Positions 1 through 9,051 of a stretch of 64,000 bases of DNA are shown here, one piece after another. Position 1 is the first letter of the stretch; every line of letters starts with the position of its first letter. The stretch covers positions 170,550 through 234,549 of the forward strand of contig JAPPLF010000042.1 in NCBI GenBank assembly GCA_028874215.1. Reading direction: 5' to 3'. The DNA comes from Acidobacteriota bacterium. GTDB taxonomy: Bacteria > Acidobacteriota > UBA6911 > RPQK01 > JAJDTT01. Under the pieces are notes generated by a model, which ran no database searches, had not been told where the DNA came from, and saw nothing but the letters and a program-made list of their open reading frames with translations. The position numbers were made by a program, and so were the translations under genes.

Positions 1-1697
1 AGAGAGGTGGAGAGATCCGGGTCGAAATGCTGGGGGGACATGGCGCCGGTCCCCGGGAGATCCCTCTGGACCTGTCGGGAGTGGACCAGGACTACGTGAT
101 GCTGCAGGTTCCCGGAGCGCCGGGCGCGCTTCCGCTGCCCTTCGTCGTGGGCGACCTTCCCGAGCGACTGGAACGGGAAGAACAGCCGTCGGAAGTGCTG
201 GAACCCTCAACGGTGGTCAACGGGCGAATCTCGGCGCCCGGCGAAGTCGACCGCTATCGTCTCCAGGTTGCACCGGGTGAGGAGTGGTCGGTTCATCTGG
301 CAGGTTCGCGGTTGGGCACGACACGCCTCTTCGGTCGGGTTTCGGTCCTGGATTCCGAGGGGAAGATACTGGCCTCGGGAGGCGATCGGGTGCCCTTGAG
401 GAATGACTCGTTCCGGACCCACGGCGCCGTCAGCCGCGATCCCCACCTGAAATTCAAGGTCCCCGATGGGGCGCGGGAAGTGACCGTCACCGTGGAGGAT
501 CTGGTAGGGCGCGGCGGTTCCGATTACGCCTACCGGCTATCGGCGTGGCGAGGTGGGGGCGATTTCACAATCAGCTTGCTGACTCCGTACTTGAATGTCC
601 CTCGAAACGGCACCGCATGGATCGAAGTCAGGATCGACAGGCGGGGGTATGCCGGCGCCGTACGATTGGAGGTCCCGGATGCAGGAGAGGATCTGCTGGT
701 GGAGGGGGGTGAGGTGCCCCCCGAATTGGTGGCTCCCGAGAGTCCCTTCCGCTCCACCACCGGGGTCCTGACCGTCACGGCCAAGGGCGGAGCCTCCCTG
801 GGAGTCCGCCGGGTCTCGGTCCGGGGAACGGCCGTGTTGCCCGACGGCACCCGAACCGAACGCTGGGCCGAGGCGCCGGGTCTCGTGACTGCCGTCAAGC
901 CGGGAACGGGATTGCCGGAACCCGCCATGCGGATGCGTGAAGAGCCGTTCAAGGCTCCCTGGCTGGGTCTTGGATTGCCGGTGAACGTGCGCCCGGAGAT
1001 TCCCGTTCGCCTGGAATTGGCGGGAGTGACCTCAGAGCGCCTGCTGCCCGGCATGGACCAGCGAGTGACTTGGCGCATGGTGGCCGCCGATCCCGCGGTG
1101 ACGCTGCCGCGGGAGCTCACGACCAATCGAGCAATCACCCGCGAACTGCGGATCCGGACAGTGAAAGGGCAGGGGGAACCGGGCGCCGGCGCCATTGTCC
1201 TTGCCACCACCATGGGCACGGTCCATGGAAAGTTCAACTTCCTGGCGGAGGGCGAAGTGGAGTTCCGGGGACGGAAGCAGATGGTCCGGAGCCGCGCGCT
1301 GACCTTCGACGTGGTGCAGGGCTACCACATCCGGGTGGCGGAAACGAGTCTGACGCTCCAGCCGGGTGGTCGTGGGCAATTGCGGGGCCGGGTCGAACGC
1401 GATCCGCTTTTCGACCGGTCGGTAAACGTTCAGCCTGAGAATTTCCCGAATGGGGTTCTTTGCGAGTCGGTCCAAGTGGACCCGGAGCAGGAGGAATTTC
1501 GGATCCCTTGCACAGCCGGTGAATCGGTTCAGCCGGGTGAGTACGCCATAGAGTTGTCATCGTCCTCGACTCTGGCGACCCGAACGGAAACGCAGGTTCC
1601 CTATCGGATTCCATCCGTGGCAACCCGTTTGATCGTCGCGGGCAAGGAGTCTAAGAAGAACGAAGCGGGCGTGGTTTCTCTCCGGACGAGGGACTAA
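1..1697 (+). CDS. PPC-domain surface protein, 3' part (cut by window edge)
   Basis: The reading frame is open to the left edge (codons from base 3 without a stop), so the ATG at 27 is probably internal and this is the C-terminal part of a larger protein. About 70-170 residues after that ATG, the segment with GEVDRYRL and a following acidic beta-rich stretch resembles a bacterial pre-peptidase C-terminal (PPC) domain. The rest is beta-rich with Ig-like character and has no catalytic motif I recognise. Proteins of this type commonly precede DUF1549/DUF1553 genes in Planctomycetota and Acidobacteriota. The next gene begins 21 bp downstream on the same strand, suggesting one transcript. A role in binding at the cell surface is inferred only. 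Confidence 0.7.
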   Translation, partial: RGGEIRVEMLGGHGAGPREIPLDLSGVDQDYVMLQVPGAPGALPLPFVVGDLPERLEREEQPSEVLEPSTVVNGRISAPGEVDRYRLQVAPGEEWSVHLAGSRLGTTRLFGRVSVLDSEGKILASGGDRVPLRNDSFRTHGAVSRDPHLKFKVPDGAREVTVTVEDLVGRGGSDYAYRLSAWRGGGDFTISLLTPYLNVPRNGTAWIEVRIDRRGYAGAVRLEVPDAGEDLLVEGGEVPPELVAPESPFRSTTGVLTVTAKGGASLGVRRVSVRGTAVLPDGTRTERWAEAPGLVTAVKPGTGLPEPAMRMREEPFKAPWLGLGLPVNVRPEIPVRLELAGVTSERLLPGMDQRVTWRMVAADPAVTLPRELTTNRAITRELRIRTVKGQGEPGAGAIVLATTMGTVHGKFNFLAEGEVEFRGRKQMVRSRALTFDVVQGYHIRVAETSLTLQPGGRGQLRGRVERDPLFDRSVNVQPENFPNGVLCESVQVDPEQEEFRIPCTAGESVQPGEYAIELSSSSTLATRTETQVPYRIPSVATRLIVAGKESKKNEAGVVSLRTRD

Positions 1698-1718
1698 ATA
1701 GTTTAATCGGGGGCGTCT

Positions 1719-4211
1719 ATGTTCACGGTACGCGTATCGATGCGGTTGATCCCCATAAGTGCCATGTTCGCCGGTCTGCTCTGGGCCTTGATTCCGTCCT
1801 CCGCGCTCGGAGCCGGAGCAACTGGGGCGACTATTGAGGAGTTCCAGGAAATTCGGGTCGAGCCTTCTCCTCTGGTCTTCTCGGGACCGGGTTCCGTCAG
1901 AAGGATTCTGGTCACCGGAATCACGGCGACGGGCGAAAGACGTGACTTGACGGCGACGGCCGATTACGAAGATCCGGCCGGTCTGGTGGAGGTTCAGGGC
2001 GATGGCTACCTCCACCCGAATAAATCCGGAGAAACAACCCTCAGGGTGACGGCTGAAGCCCTCGTTGCGGACGTGGCGGTTCGGATCGAGCCGGCGCGCG
2101 AACAACCGACCACCTTCCTGAAGGACGTCCTGCCGGTCATCAACAAGGTGGGCTGCACCCAGGGAGTTTGTCACGGAGCGGCCAAAGGGAAGAACGGCTT
2201 CAAGCTCTCGCTCCGGGGCTACGATCCCCGGTTCGACTACCAGTCGCTGCTCTATGACATGTCGGGCCGGCGCTTCAATCGGGCCGATCCGGCTCGAAGC
2301 CTGATGTTGGCCAAGCCGACCCAGGAGGTGGCCCATGGCGGCGGCCTCAGGTTGAAGCGCGATTCGCGCTACTACGACACCCTCCTGCAATGGATCAGCG
2401 ACGGAGTGCCGTACGGCGAGGACTCGGCGGATCGTGTGCGGCGGCTGGAGGTCCTGCCGGAGGAGGTCTTCCTGACCGCACCCGGCCAGACGCAGAGCGT
2501 GGTCGTGTTGGCCGAATACGAGGACGGCAGCCTCCGGGACGTCACCCGGGAGGCACATCTCGGCAGCAGCAACACCGAGGCCATCGCCGTGACGGACAGC
2601 GCCGTGGTGGAGGGCCAGCGGGTCGGAGAGGGAGCCCTGCTGGTCCGTTACGAGGGCAAGTTCGTGACGGTTCCGGTCACGGTGCTGAATCCCAGCTCCG
2701 GTTTCGCGTGGCGTCCTCTGCCTCAGTACAACTATATCGACCGATTGGTGGACGGGAAGTTGGAGCGGATCCGGGTTCAGCCTTCGCTTCCGGCGACGGA
2801 CAGCGATTTCCTGCGACGGGTCTCTCTGGACCTGACCGGGCGTCTCCCCAGTCCCGGGGAGGTCCGGGCCTTTCTGGCGGATCCGGCCGACAGGCAGGAG
2901 AAACGCCGCGAGGCTATCGATCGGCTCATGGGAAGTGACGCCTATGTCGATCACTGGACCCTGAAATGGGGCGATCTCCTGCGCAACAACCGGAAGTTCC
3001 TGGGCCACAAGGGCATCTGGTCCTTCCGGGAGTGGATCCGGCAGTCGGTGGCCGACAACAAACCCTACGACCAACTGGTCCGGGAACTGCTGGCCTCCAA
3101 GGGAAGCACGCTGGAGAACCCTGCCGTCAATTACTTCCGTGTGGCCCGGACTCCCCAGGACGCCATGGAGACCACCACGCAACTGTTCCTGGGCGTCCGC
3201 ATGGTCTGCGCCCAATGTCACGACCATCCCTTCGAGAGATGGACCCAGGACCAGTACTTTCAGATGTCGGCCTTCTTCTCCGCCATCGGGATCCGGCCCG
3301 GATTCAAGAGTGGGGAGGAGATCGTCTACGAAAAGCGCCAGGACGCCGATTTGAAGCACCCCAAGAATGGGCGAGTGGTGGAGCCCGATTATCTCGTTCC
3401 CGTCGAGGGAGCTCCTGCGTTGAAGGCCGAGGGCGACCAGCGCCCCGCGCTGGTGGAGTGGTTGACCTCGAAGGAGAACCCCTTCTTCGCTCGGGCTGTG
3501 GCCAATCGCGTCTGGAGCTACTTCTTCGGGCGGGGCATCATCGAACCGGTGGATGACATCCGGGCCTCCAATCCGGCGGTCAACGCTCCCCTGTTGGACG
3601 CCTTGGCGAAGGATCTGAAGGACCACGATTACGATCTTCAGCATCTCATGCGGACCATTGTCGAGTCCCGGACCTACCAGGCGTCGATCCAGACCAACTC
3701 CTGGAACGAGAACGACGGAGTCAACTTCTCCCGGCGGATTCCCCGGCGGCTCAGCGCGGAGCAGTTGGCCGACGCCATCACAGCTGCGACCGGCTCGCGA
3801 GTCGAATTCGAGACGGTTCCGGACGACTCTCGTGCGGCCCAGTTACCCGATCCCCACGTGGAGAACGGCGAGTTTTTGGACCTCTTCGGGCGGCCCCAAC
3901 GGGACGATCCCTGCGAGTGCGAGCGCAAAAGCGACATGAGCCTTTCCCAGGCGTTGAATCTGGTCAACGGCCCCACCGTGGGACGGGCCGTGGCGGACCC
4001 CCAAGGGCGAGTCGCATCCCTGATTCTGGGAGGCGCCTCGAACCGCGAGTTGATCGAGGACCTATACTTGTCCACGCTGAGCCGTCCGCCCACGGAATCC
4101 GAGTACGCGTCGGCGGCCCTTCTGTTCCGGGAACGGGAGAGCCGGGCCGGGACGGCCCAGGATCTGCTCTGGGCGCTGCTGAACAGCAACGCATTCCTGT
4201 TCAATCGGTGA
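1719..4211 (+). CDS. DUF1549/DUF1553 cytochrome-like secreted protein
   Basis: 830-residue exported protein. An N-terminal hydrophobic signal segment ends near ALGAG. A Big2-like beta domain follows (about 40-125), then a haem-type motif near residue 148 (CTQGVCHG, spacing CX4CH as in planctomycete PSCyt proteins). A second Ig-like domain comes next, then DUF1549 (about 345-540, containing CAQCHDHPF, a classical CXXCH) and DUF1553 (about 580-825). The family is abundant in Planctomycetota and Acidobacteriota and almost always lies beside a DUF1501 gene, as here. Its function is unproven; electron transfer or polysaccharide use is often suggested. The ATG at 1740 is an alternative start. It probably shares a transcript with its neighbours on both sides. 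Confidence 0.9.
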   Translation: MFTVRVSMRLIPISAMFAGLLWALIPSSALGAGATGATIEEFQEIRVEPSPLVFSGPGSVRRILVTGITATGERRDLTATADYEDPAGLVEVQGDGYLHPNKSGETTLRVTAEALVADVAVRIEPAREQPTTFLKDVLPVINKVGCTQGVCHGAAKGKNGFKLSLRGYDPRFDYQSLLYDMSGRRFNRADPARSLMLAKPTQEVAHGGGLRLKRDSRYYDTLLQWISDGVPYGEDSADRVRRLEVLPEEVFLTAPGQTQSVVVLAEYEDGSLRDVTREAHLGSSNTEAIAVTDSAVVEGQRVGEGALLVRYEGKFVTVPVTVLNPSSGFAWRPLPQYNYIDRLVDGKLERIRVQPSLPATDSDFLRRVSLDLTGRLPSPGEVRAFLADPADRQEKRREAIDRLMGSDAYVDHWTLKWGDLLRNNRKFLGHKGIWSFREWIRQSVADNKPYDQLVRELLASKGSTLENPAVNYFRVARTPQDAMETTTQLFLGVRMVCAQCHDHPFERWTQDQYFQMSAFFSAIGIRPGFKSGEEIVYEKRQDADLKHPKNGRVVEPDYLVPVEGAPALKAEGDQRPALVEWLTSKENPFFARAVANRVWSYFFGRGIIEPVDDIRASNPAVNAPLLDALAKDLKDHDYDLQHLMRTIVESRTYQASIQTNSWNENDGVNFSRRIPRRLSAEQLADAITAATGSRVEFETVPDDSRAAQLPDPHVENGEFLDLFGRPQRDDPCECERKSDMSLSQALNLVNGPTVGRAVADPQGRVASLILGGASNRELIEDLYLSTLSRPPTESEYASAALLFRERESRAGTAQDLLWALLNSNAFLFNR

Positions 4212-4319
4212 GTGGAAGTTCACGAGGTTGCAAGACGGAGATCGAGAATAGAAAATAAGACGAAACGGTCGGCTCTCCACCGGCCGTCATGCGCAAGCTT
4301 TTGAACACGGAGGTATCCA

Positions 4320-5780
4320 ATGCTAGTCGTACCAGGTCATCGCGCTTTTCTATGTGACGGTCCGACGCGCCGGGAGTTCTTGCGGGTCGGTTCCATCGGC
4401 CTCTTCGGCCTCGGCCTTCCCAATTTCTTTTCCTGGCAGGCCGCCCAAGCCGCCTCTACGGCGTCGGTTGCCGGCGACCTGGTGGCCAGCAAAGGCTTCG
4501 GTTCCGCCAAGAGCGTGATCCTCCTCTTTCTCCAAGGGGGACCCAGCCACATCGACATCTGGGATCCCAAGCCGGACGCCCCGGCCAACATTCGGGGCGA
4601 GTTCAAGCCCATCAAGAGCAAAGTTCCCGGTATCTGGCTCAGCGAGACCATGCCCAAGCTGGCCCAGCAGGTGGACAAGTGCACCCTGATCCGCTCCATG
4701 AGCTACACGCCCAAGGGGCTGTTCAACCACACTGCGGCCATCTACCAGATGCTGACGGGATATCCCCCTGACCGGGTGTCACCGTCGGGCCAGTTGGAGC
4801 CGCCGTCCCCCGCCGATTTCCCGACTGCGGGGTCTCACATCTCCAAGATGCTCCCCCTGGATGAACCGGTGCTGCCCTTCGTGGAGATGCCGCGACCGCT
4901 GCAGGAATCCAACGTGGTGGGGAAGGGAGGAGCCGCCGGGTTCCTGGGCAAAGCCTACGATCCCTACCGGCTCTACCAGGATCCCAACAAGGCGATCCGC
5001 CTGGATGACCTGTCCCTGCGCCAGGAGGTTCCGCCCCAGCGGTTGAAGGATCGCTTCACTCTGCTCAAGGGAATCAACAAGTCCATGCCCGACCTGGAGA
5101 AGGCCGTGGGCCAGCACGCGCTCGACGAATACTACGAGCGGGCCTATGACCTGGTCCTCTCGGGCAAGGCCCGGGCCGCCTTCGATCTGGAGCAGGAGCC
5201 GGTCGCGGTGCGGGAACGTTACGGGCGGACCACCTTCGGCCAGGGGGCGCTGATGGCCCGGCGTCTGGTGGAGGCGGGAACCCGCTTCGTTCAGCTCAAC
5301 TGGCCATCCGTGGCCAACGGGGACCCGGAAACCACGGCCTGGGACACCCACGCCGCCAACTTCGGTCCCCTGAAGAACCTGCATTGCCCGGTCCTGGATC
5401 AGGCGCTCTCGGCGCTCCTGGAGGACATGGACGATCGGGGACTGTTGGACGAGACGTTGGTCGTGACGGTAGGAGAGTTCGGCCGGTCGCCGCGCCTGGG
5501 CGTGAGCACGTCGGGGAACACCAACGCTCCTGATGGCCGGGACCACTGGCCCTACTGCTACACGGCGCTGGTGGCGGGTGCGGGCGTCGCTCGCGGGACG
5601 CTCTACGGAGAGTCGGACGAGACCGGATCCTCGCCCAAGGAAAAGCCGGTCCATCCCAACGACCTGCTGGCATCCGTCTACTTCAGCCTGGGCATCGACC
5701 CGCACATGGAGGTCCTCAACCACTTGGATCAGCCGCGTGAGCTGGTCAAGGGGAACCCCCTGCTGGATCTTTGGGGATAG
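4320..5780 (+). CDS. DUF1501 Tat-exported protein
   Basis: 486-residue member of DUF1501, an alkaline-phosphatase/sulfatase-like fold family. The N-terminus carries a Tat signal ([19 protein letters not shown]), so the folded protein is probably exported. [16 protein letters not shown] and [10 protein letters not shown] are family signatures. The start is supported by GGAGG five to nine bases upstream (CACGGAGGTATCCAATG). It lies 108 bp after the DUF1549/DUF1553 gene. This pairing is one of the most conserved arrangements in Planctomycetota and Acidobacteriota, implying a common process at the cell envelope. The substrate is unknown. Confidence 0.9.
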   Translation: MLVVPGHRAFLCDGPTRREFLRVGSIGLFGLGLPNFFSWQAAQAASTASVAGDLVASKGFGSAKSVILLFLQGGPSHIDIWDPKPDAPANIRGEFKPIKSKVPGIWLSETMPKLAQQVDKCTLIRSMSYTPKGLFNHTAAIYQMLTGYPPDRVSPSGQLEPPSPADFPTAGSHISKMLPLDEPVLPFVEMPRPLQESNVVGKGGAAGFLGKAYDPYRLYQDPNKAIRLDDLSLRQEVPPQRLKDRFTLLKGINKSMPDLEKAVGQHALDEYYERAYDLVLSGKARAAFDLEQEPVAVRERYGRTTFGQGALMARRLVEAGTRFVQLNWPSVANGDPETTAWDTHAANFGPLKNLHCPVLDQALSALLEDMDDRGLLDETLVVTVGEFGRSPRLGVSTSGNTNAPDGRDHWPYCYTALVAGAGVARGTLYGESDETGSSPKEKPVHPNDLLASVYFSLGIDPHMEVLNHLDQPRELVKGNPLLDLWG

Positions 5781-5943
5781 TTCGGCCGGACGAGAGCAAT
5801 TCTGACGCCGGACAACCAGCGGCGGCCGGGACCGGCCGCGCAATCTCCATCCCTGTCATTGGAAGGCACGCGCTCCCATGCACCGGTTCGGAGCCGCGTC
5901 CGCCTGTAGGTCGCCGAGCAGTGGCACGCGTGGCGGGTTAACC

Positions 5944-7500
5944 TCAACGGACCCGGCCCGCCGTGCTCGCGCGCAGACCCTTCCAGGTGCTGTAGCACAG
6001 GGCGACGAGTACCAGCGCAAAGGGGACGGCGGCGGCGAGCGTCGCCGCCTGTGCAGCCACAAGGCCGCCGCCGAGCAGCAGCGCGATGGCGGTCAGCCCC
6101 TCGAAGACGCACCAGAACGCGCGCTGGACAACCGGCGCATCCAGTTTACCGCCGGCGGTGATGGTGTCGATGACCAGTGATCCGGAGTCGGACGAGGTGA
6201 CGAAGAACACCACGACCAGCACGAGGCCGATGAACGACGTGACGGTCGCAAGGGGCAGCGATTCCAGCAGCGCGAACAGGGCAAGTTCCGGCTGCTGTGC
6301 CTGCACTGCCGCGATCACGGCGGGATGACCGCGGTCGACGTACTGCGACACCGCGGTCCCGCCGAAGGCATTCATCCAGATCGTCGCCGTCAGTGTCGGG
6401 AGGACCAGCATGCAGGCGACCAGTTCGCGCACGGTCCGGCCACGCGACACCCGGGCGATGAACAGGCCGACGAAGGGGGACCACGAGAGCCACCAGGCCC
6501 AGTAGAAGGTTGTCCAGCCGTGCATGAAGTCGAGATCCTCGCGGCCCACCCAGTTGCTGAGCGGTCCGATCGACGCGAGATACTGGCCGAGGCTGGCGAC
6601 GGCGCCGGTGGCAATGGCGCGCGTCGGCCCCACCGTCAGCACGAACGCCAGCAGCAACAGGGCGAGTAGCAGGTTGGCCTGGCTCAGCCGCTTGACCCCC
6701 TTCTCCATGCCGCTGATCACCGACGCCAGCGCCATACCGGTGATAACGGCGATCAGCAGCACCTGGGTGGTGTCGGTCGATGGCGTGCCCCACAGGCGGG
6801 CCACCCCCGCCGCCAACTGCTGGGCGCCGAGGCCGAGCGATGTGGCCAGCCCGAAGAGCGTGGCGAAGACGGCAAGGGTGTCGAGGCCGTGTCCGAACCG
6901 CCCCCACACAGCCTCCCCCATGAGCGGATAGAACGCCGACCGCAACGCCAGCGGCAGGCCGAGGTTGTAAGACGCGAAGGCGATCGCAACCGCCACCACG
7001 GCGTACATGGCCCATCCATGGATACCCCAGTGGTAGATGGCGCTGGCCATGCCGAGGCGCGCCGCCGCCGCCGTGTCGGCTGCATCGAGGCCCAGCGGCG
7101 GTTTCAGGAAATGCTCCACCGGTTCCGACACCCCGAAAAACATGAGGCCGATGCCCGTACCGGCGGCGAACAGCATGGCGAACCAGGCCGGCCGGGAGTA
7201 GTCCGGCCGGGCATCCGGACCGCCCAGGCGCACGCGGCCCGGCGGCGTCACCAGCAATAGCAGGCAGAAGAGCACGAAGAGGTTGCCCGTGCCCATCAAC
7301 AACCAGTCGAAGGTCGACGTGAGCCACGCGCGTAGCGCCTCGAATGCGAACGCCGCCTCGGCCTGGAATGCCAGCACCCCGGCGACGAATGCGATGATGG
7401 TGAGGCTGGAGACGATGAATACGGGATTGTGAATGTCCAGACCGAGGAACCGGACGTTGTCTTGACCCAGCCGGTAGTCGATCCCGGAGTTCTCAGCCAT
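5944..7500 (-). CDS. BCCT family betaine/carnitine/choline-type transporter
   Basis: 518-residue polytopic membrane protein with the BCCT hallmarks GTGIGLMFFGVSEPVEHF in the glycine-rich helix and the tryptophan-rich WTTFYWAWWLSWSPFVG followed by FIARVSRGRTVRE. The family imports quaternary ammonium compounds such as glycine betaine, choline or carnitine, using Na+ or H+. A TTG nine bases upstream could also start the frame, but the ATG at 7500 is preferred. No long regulatory C-terminal tail is present, so osmotic gating like that of BetP is not expected. It is downstream of, and co-directional with, the peptidase gene, but 162 bp separate them. Its base pattern (many gccgcc/ggcggc runs) looks different from its neighbours; see findings. 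Confidence 0.93.
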   Translation of the reverse strand: MAENSGIDYRLGQDNVRFLGLDIHNPVFIVSSLTIIAFVAGVLAFQAEAAFAFEALRAWLTSTFDWLLMGTGNLFVLFCLLLLVTPPGRVRLGGPDARPDYSRPAWFAMLFAAGTGIGLMFFGVSEPVEHFLKPPLGLDAADTAAAARLGMASAIYHWGIHGWAMYAVVAVAIAFASYNLGLPLALRSAFYPLMGEAVWGRFGHGLDTLAVFATLFGLATSLGLGAQQLAAGVARLWGTPSTDTTQVLLIAVITGMALASVISGMEKGVKRLSQANLLLALLLLAFVLTVGPTRAIATGAVASLGQYLASIGPLSNWVGREDLDFMHGWTTFYWAWWLSWSPFVGLFIARVSRGRTVRELVACMLVLPTLTATIWMNAFGGTAVSQYVDRGHPAVIAAVQAQQPELALFALLESLPLATVTSFIGLVLVVVFFVTSSDSGSLVIDTITAGGKLDAPVVQRAFWCVFEGLTAIALLLGGGLVAAQAATLAAAVPFALVLVALCYSTWKGLRASTAGRVR

Positions 7501-7662
7501 ATCCCGCAATTCTCACCAGGGGGCGCGCGCCCAGCGCAGTCTGTCCCGAAGCAACCTCGCAACAAATTGCGCAAATGCTCAAAAATAGATTCTTTTTCGT
7601 CATACACGTAGCGACCTGGTGAGAAATGCGGGATGGGACCGTCAACAACTTGGCACAGCGCT

Positions 7663-9030
7663 CTACCCGTCGAATCCGCACCAATCCAGGATGGTCAGCG
7701 CGTAGATCGCAAGTCCTTCCACGATCTGATCCAGTTCCAGGTACTCGTCGTAGCAATGCGCCCGCCGGTAGTCGCCCGGCCCCATGAGCAGCGAGGGCAC
7801 GCCGCATTCCTGGTAGAAGCGGGCGTCGCTCACCGGTTGCCAGGTCATGTAACGCGGCTCCTGCCGCAGCACCGTCTCGTAGGCGCGGCCGGCGGCGGCG
7901 ACCAGCGGATGGTCCTGCTCGATGCGGAACGGCGGCCAGTCCAGCCGCCACTCGACGTTGGGCGGATGCTCCCGGAGCCAGGGGTCCATTTGGCAGACGG
8001 CATGAATCCGCTCGTCGACCTCTTTCCGGACCCGTTCGTAGCTGTCCCGCGGGTCCCGCCAGACGGCCGCCCCCAGCTCGCAGTGGTCCGCCACGAAGAA
8101 GGGGATCTCGATCCCCTTGGGATGGCCGTGGATCCAGGCCGTGATGATGGACGGATAACCCATGGGCGTCAGTCCCTGCGGGTCCAGCTTGCTGGCGGCC
8201 CATTCCTCGTCCAGGTCCGCCAGGCCCCGGTAGATCTTCAGGGCCTTGCCGATGGCGTCCATCCCCACTTCGCCCCCTTCGTATCCCATTCGGTAGGTGC
8301 GGTAACCCATGGCGGCGTGGACCGGTTTGCCGGCGACCTCGATGTGCAGCCAGGATGCGCCGCCGGAAGCCAGGCAGATGCCGTGGCGGTGGGGCGGCGC
8401 CGACGACTCGCACACCAGGCAGGCGTCGGTGACGCAACGGGGGTTGCGGGGCAGGAAGTAACCGGGGCCGTGGGTCTTCCCGTCCATGGTCTCCTCGCCC
8501 ACCGTGGCGTGGAGCTGCAGCTCGCCTCGGAGGCGAAAACCGGCTCTTTGGATCACTTCCGCGGCCTTGATCATGCAGGCCAGCGGACCCTTGTCATCGG
8601 TGGAGCCGCGGCCCCAGAGCCTCCCCTCCTCGAGACGCGCGCTGAACGGGTCTCCCCAGCGCCACTCCTCGTGGGGACCCGTGGGGACGGTGTCGGTGTG
8701 GGCGTTGAGCGCCAGGGACCGGCCCCCGCCGCTGCCCGGGAGAATGCCGATGAGATTGGGCCGAAGCGGCTCCTTGGCCTCCATGAAGGTCTCGGCTCCC
8801 AACGACGTGAAGACCGGCTCCAGGTGCTCGGCCACCTTCCTCTCGCCGCCCAGGGTGACCGGAGCGTCGTACAGCTTGGTGTAGCCGCGCTCCTGGTAGA
8901 TCTTGGCGTACGCGTAGTTGGGGCTCTCGCTGGGAATCCGCACCAGCTCACGGATGAGCTGGACGGTCTCGCCGTAGAGTCCCTCGGCCGCGGCGGAGAT
9001 TCGCTCGTGGACCTCTGGATCGATGCTCAT
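7663..9030 (-). CDS. M20 family metallopeptidase/deacylase (ArgE/DapE type)
   Basis: 455-residue cytosolic zinc hydrolase of family M20. The first metal motif is NAHTDTVP, the bridging-Asp segment is GRGSTDDKG, and the catalytic Glu pair is in TVGEETMDG; the interrupting dimerisation domain follows (about 200-320). Related enzymes cleave dipeptides, N-acyl amino acids or acetylornithine; the exact substrate cannot be read from sequence. The ATG is preceded by CAGGAG at a six-base spacing. It starts 21 bp after the D-aminoacylase gene on the same strand, so the two form an operon probably devoted to N-acyl amino acid or peptide breakdown. Confidence 0.9.
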   Translation of the reverse strand: MSIDPEVHERISAAAEGLYGETVQLIRELVRIPSESPNYAYAKIYQERGYTKLYDAPVTLGGERKVAEHLEPVFTSLGAETFMEAKEPLRPNLIGILPGSGGGRSLALNAHTDTVPTGPHEEWRWGDPFSARLEEGRLWGRGSTDDKGPLACMIKAAEVIQRAGFRLRGELQLHATVGEETMDGKTHGPGYFLPRNPRCVTDACLVCESSAPPHRHGICLASGGASWLHIEVAGKPVHAAMGYRTYRMGYEGGEVGMDAIGKALKIYRGLADLDEEWAASKLDPQGLTPMGYPSIITAWIHGHPKGIEIPFFVADHCELGAAVWRDPRDSYERVRKEVDERIHAVCQMDPWLREHPPNVEWRLDWPPFRIEQDHPLVAAAGRAYETVLRQEPRYMTWQPVSDARFYQECGVPSLLMGPGDYRRAHCYDEYLELDQIVEGLAIYALTILDWCGFDG

Positions 9031-9051
9031 GGCGCGCTCCTGTCAGGAGGA

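Noticed and set aside
5822..5839. Terminator hairpin GCGGCC...GGCCGC between DUF1501 and BCCT genes
   Set aside because: A GC-rich palindrome with a short loop and no T-run; such stems arise often by chance at this GC content.
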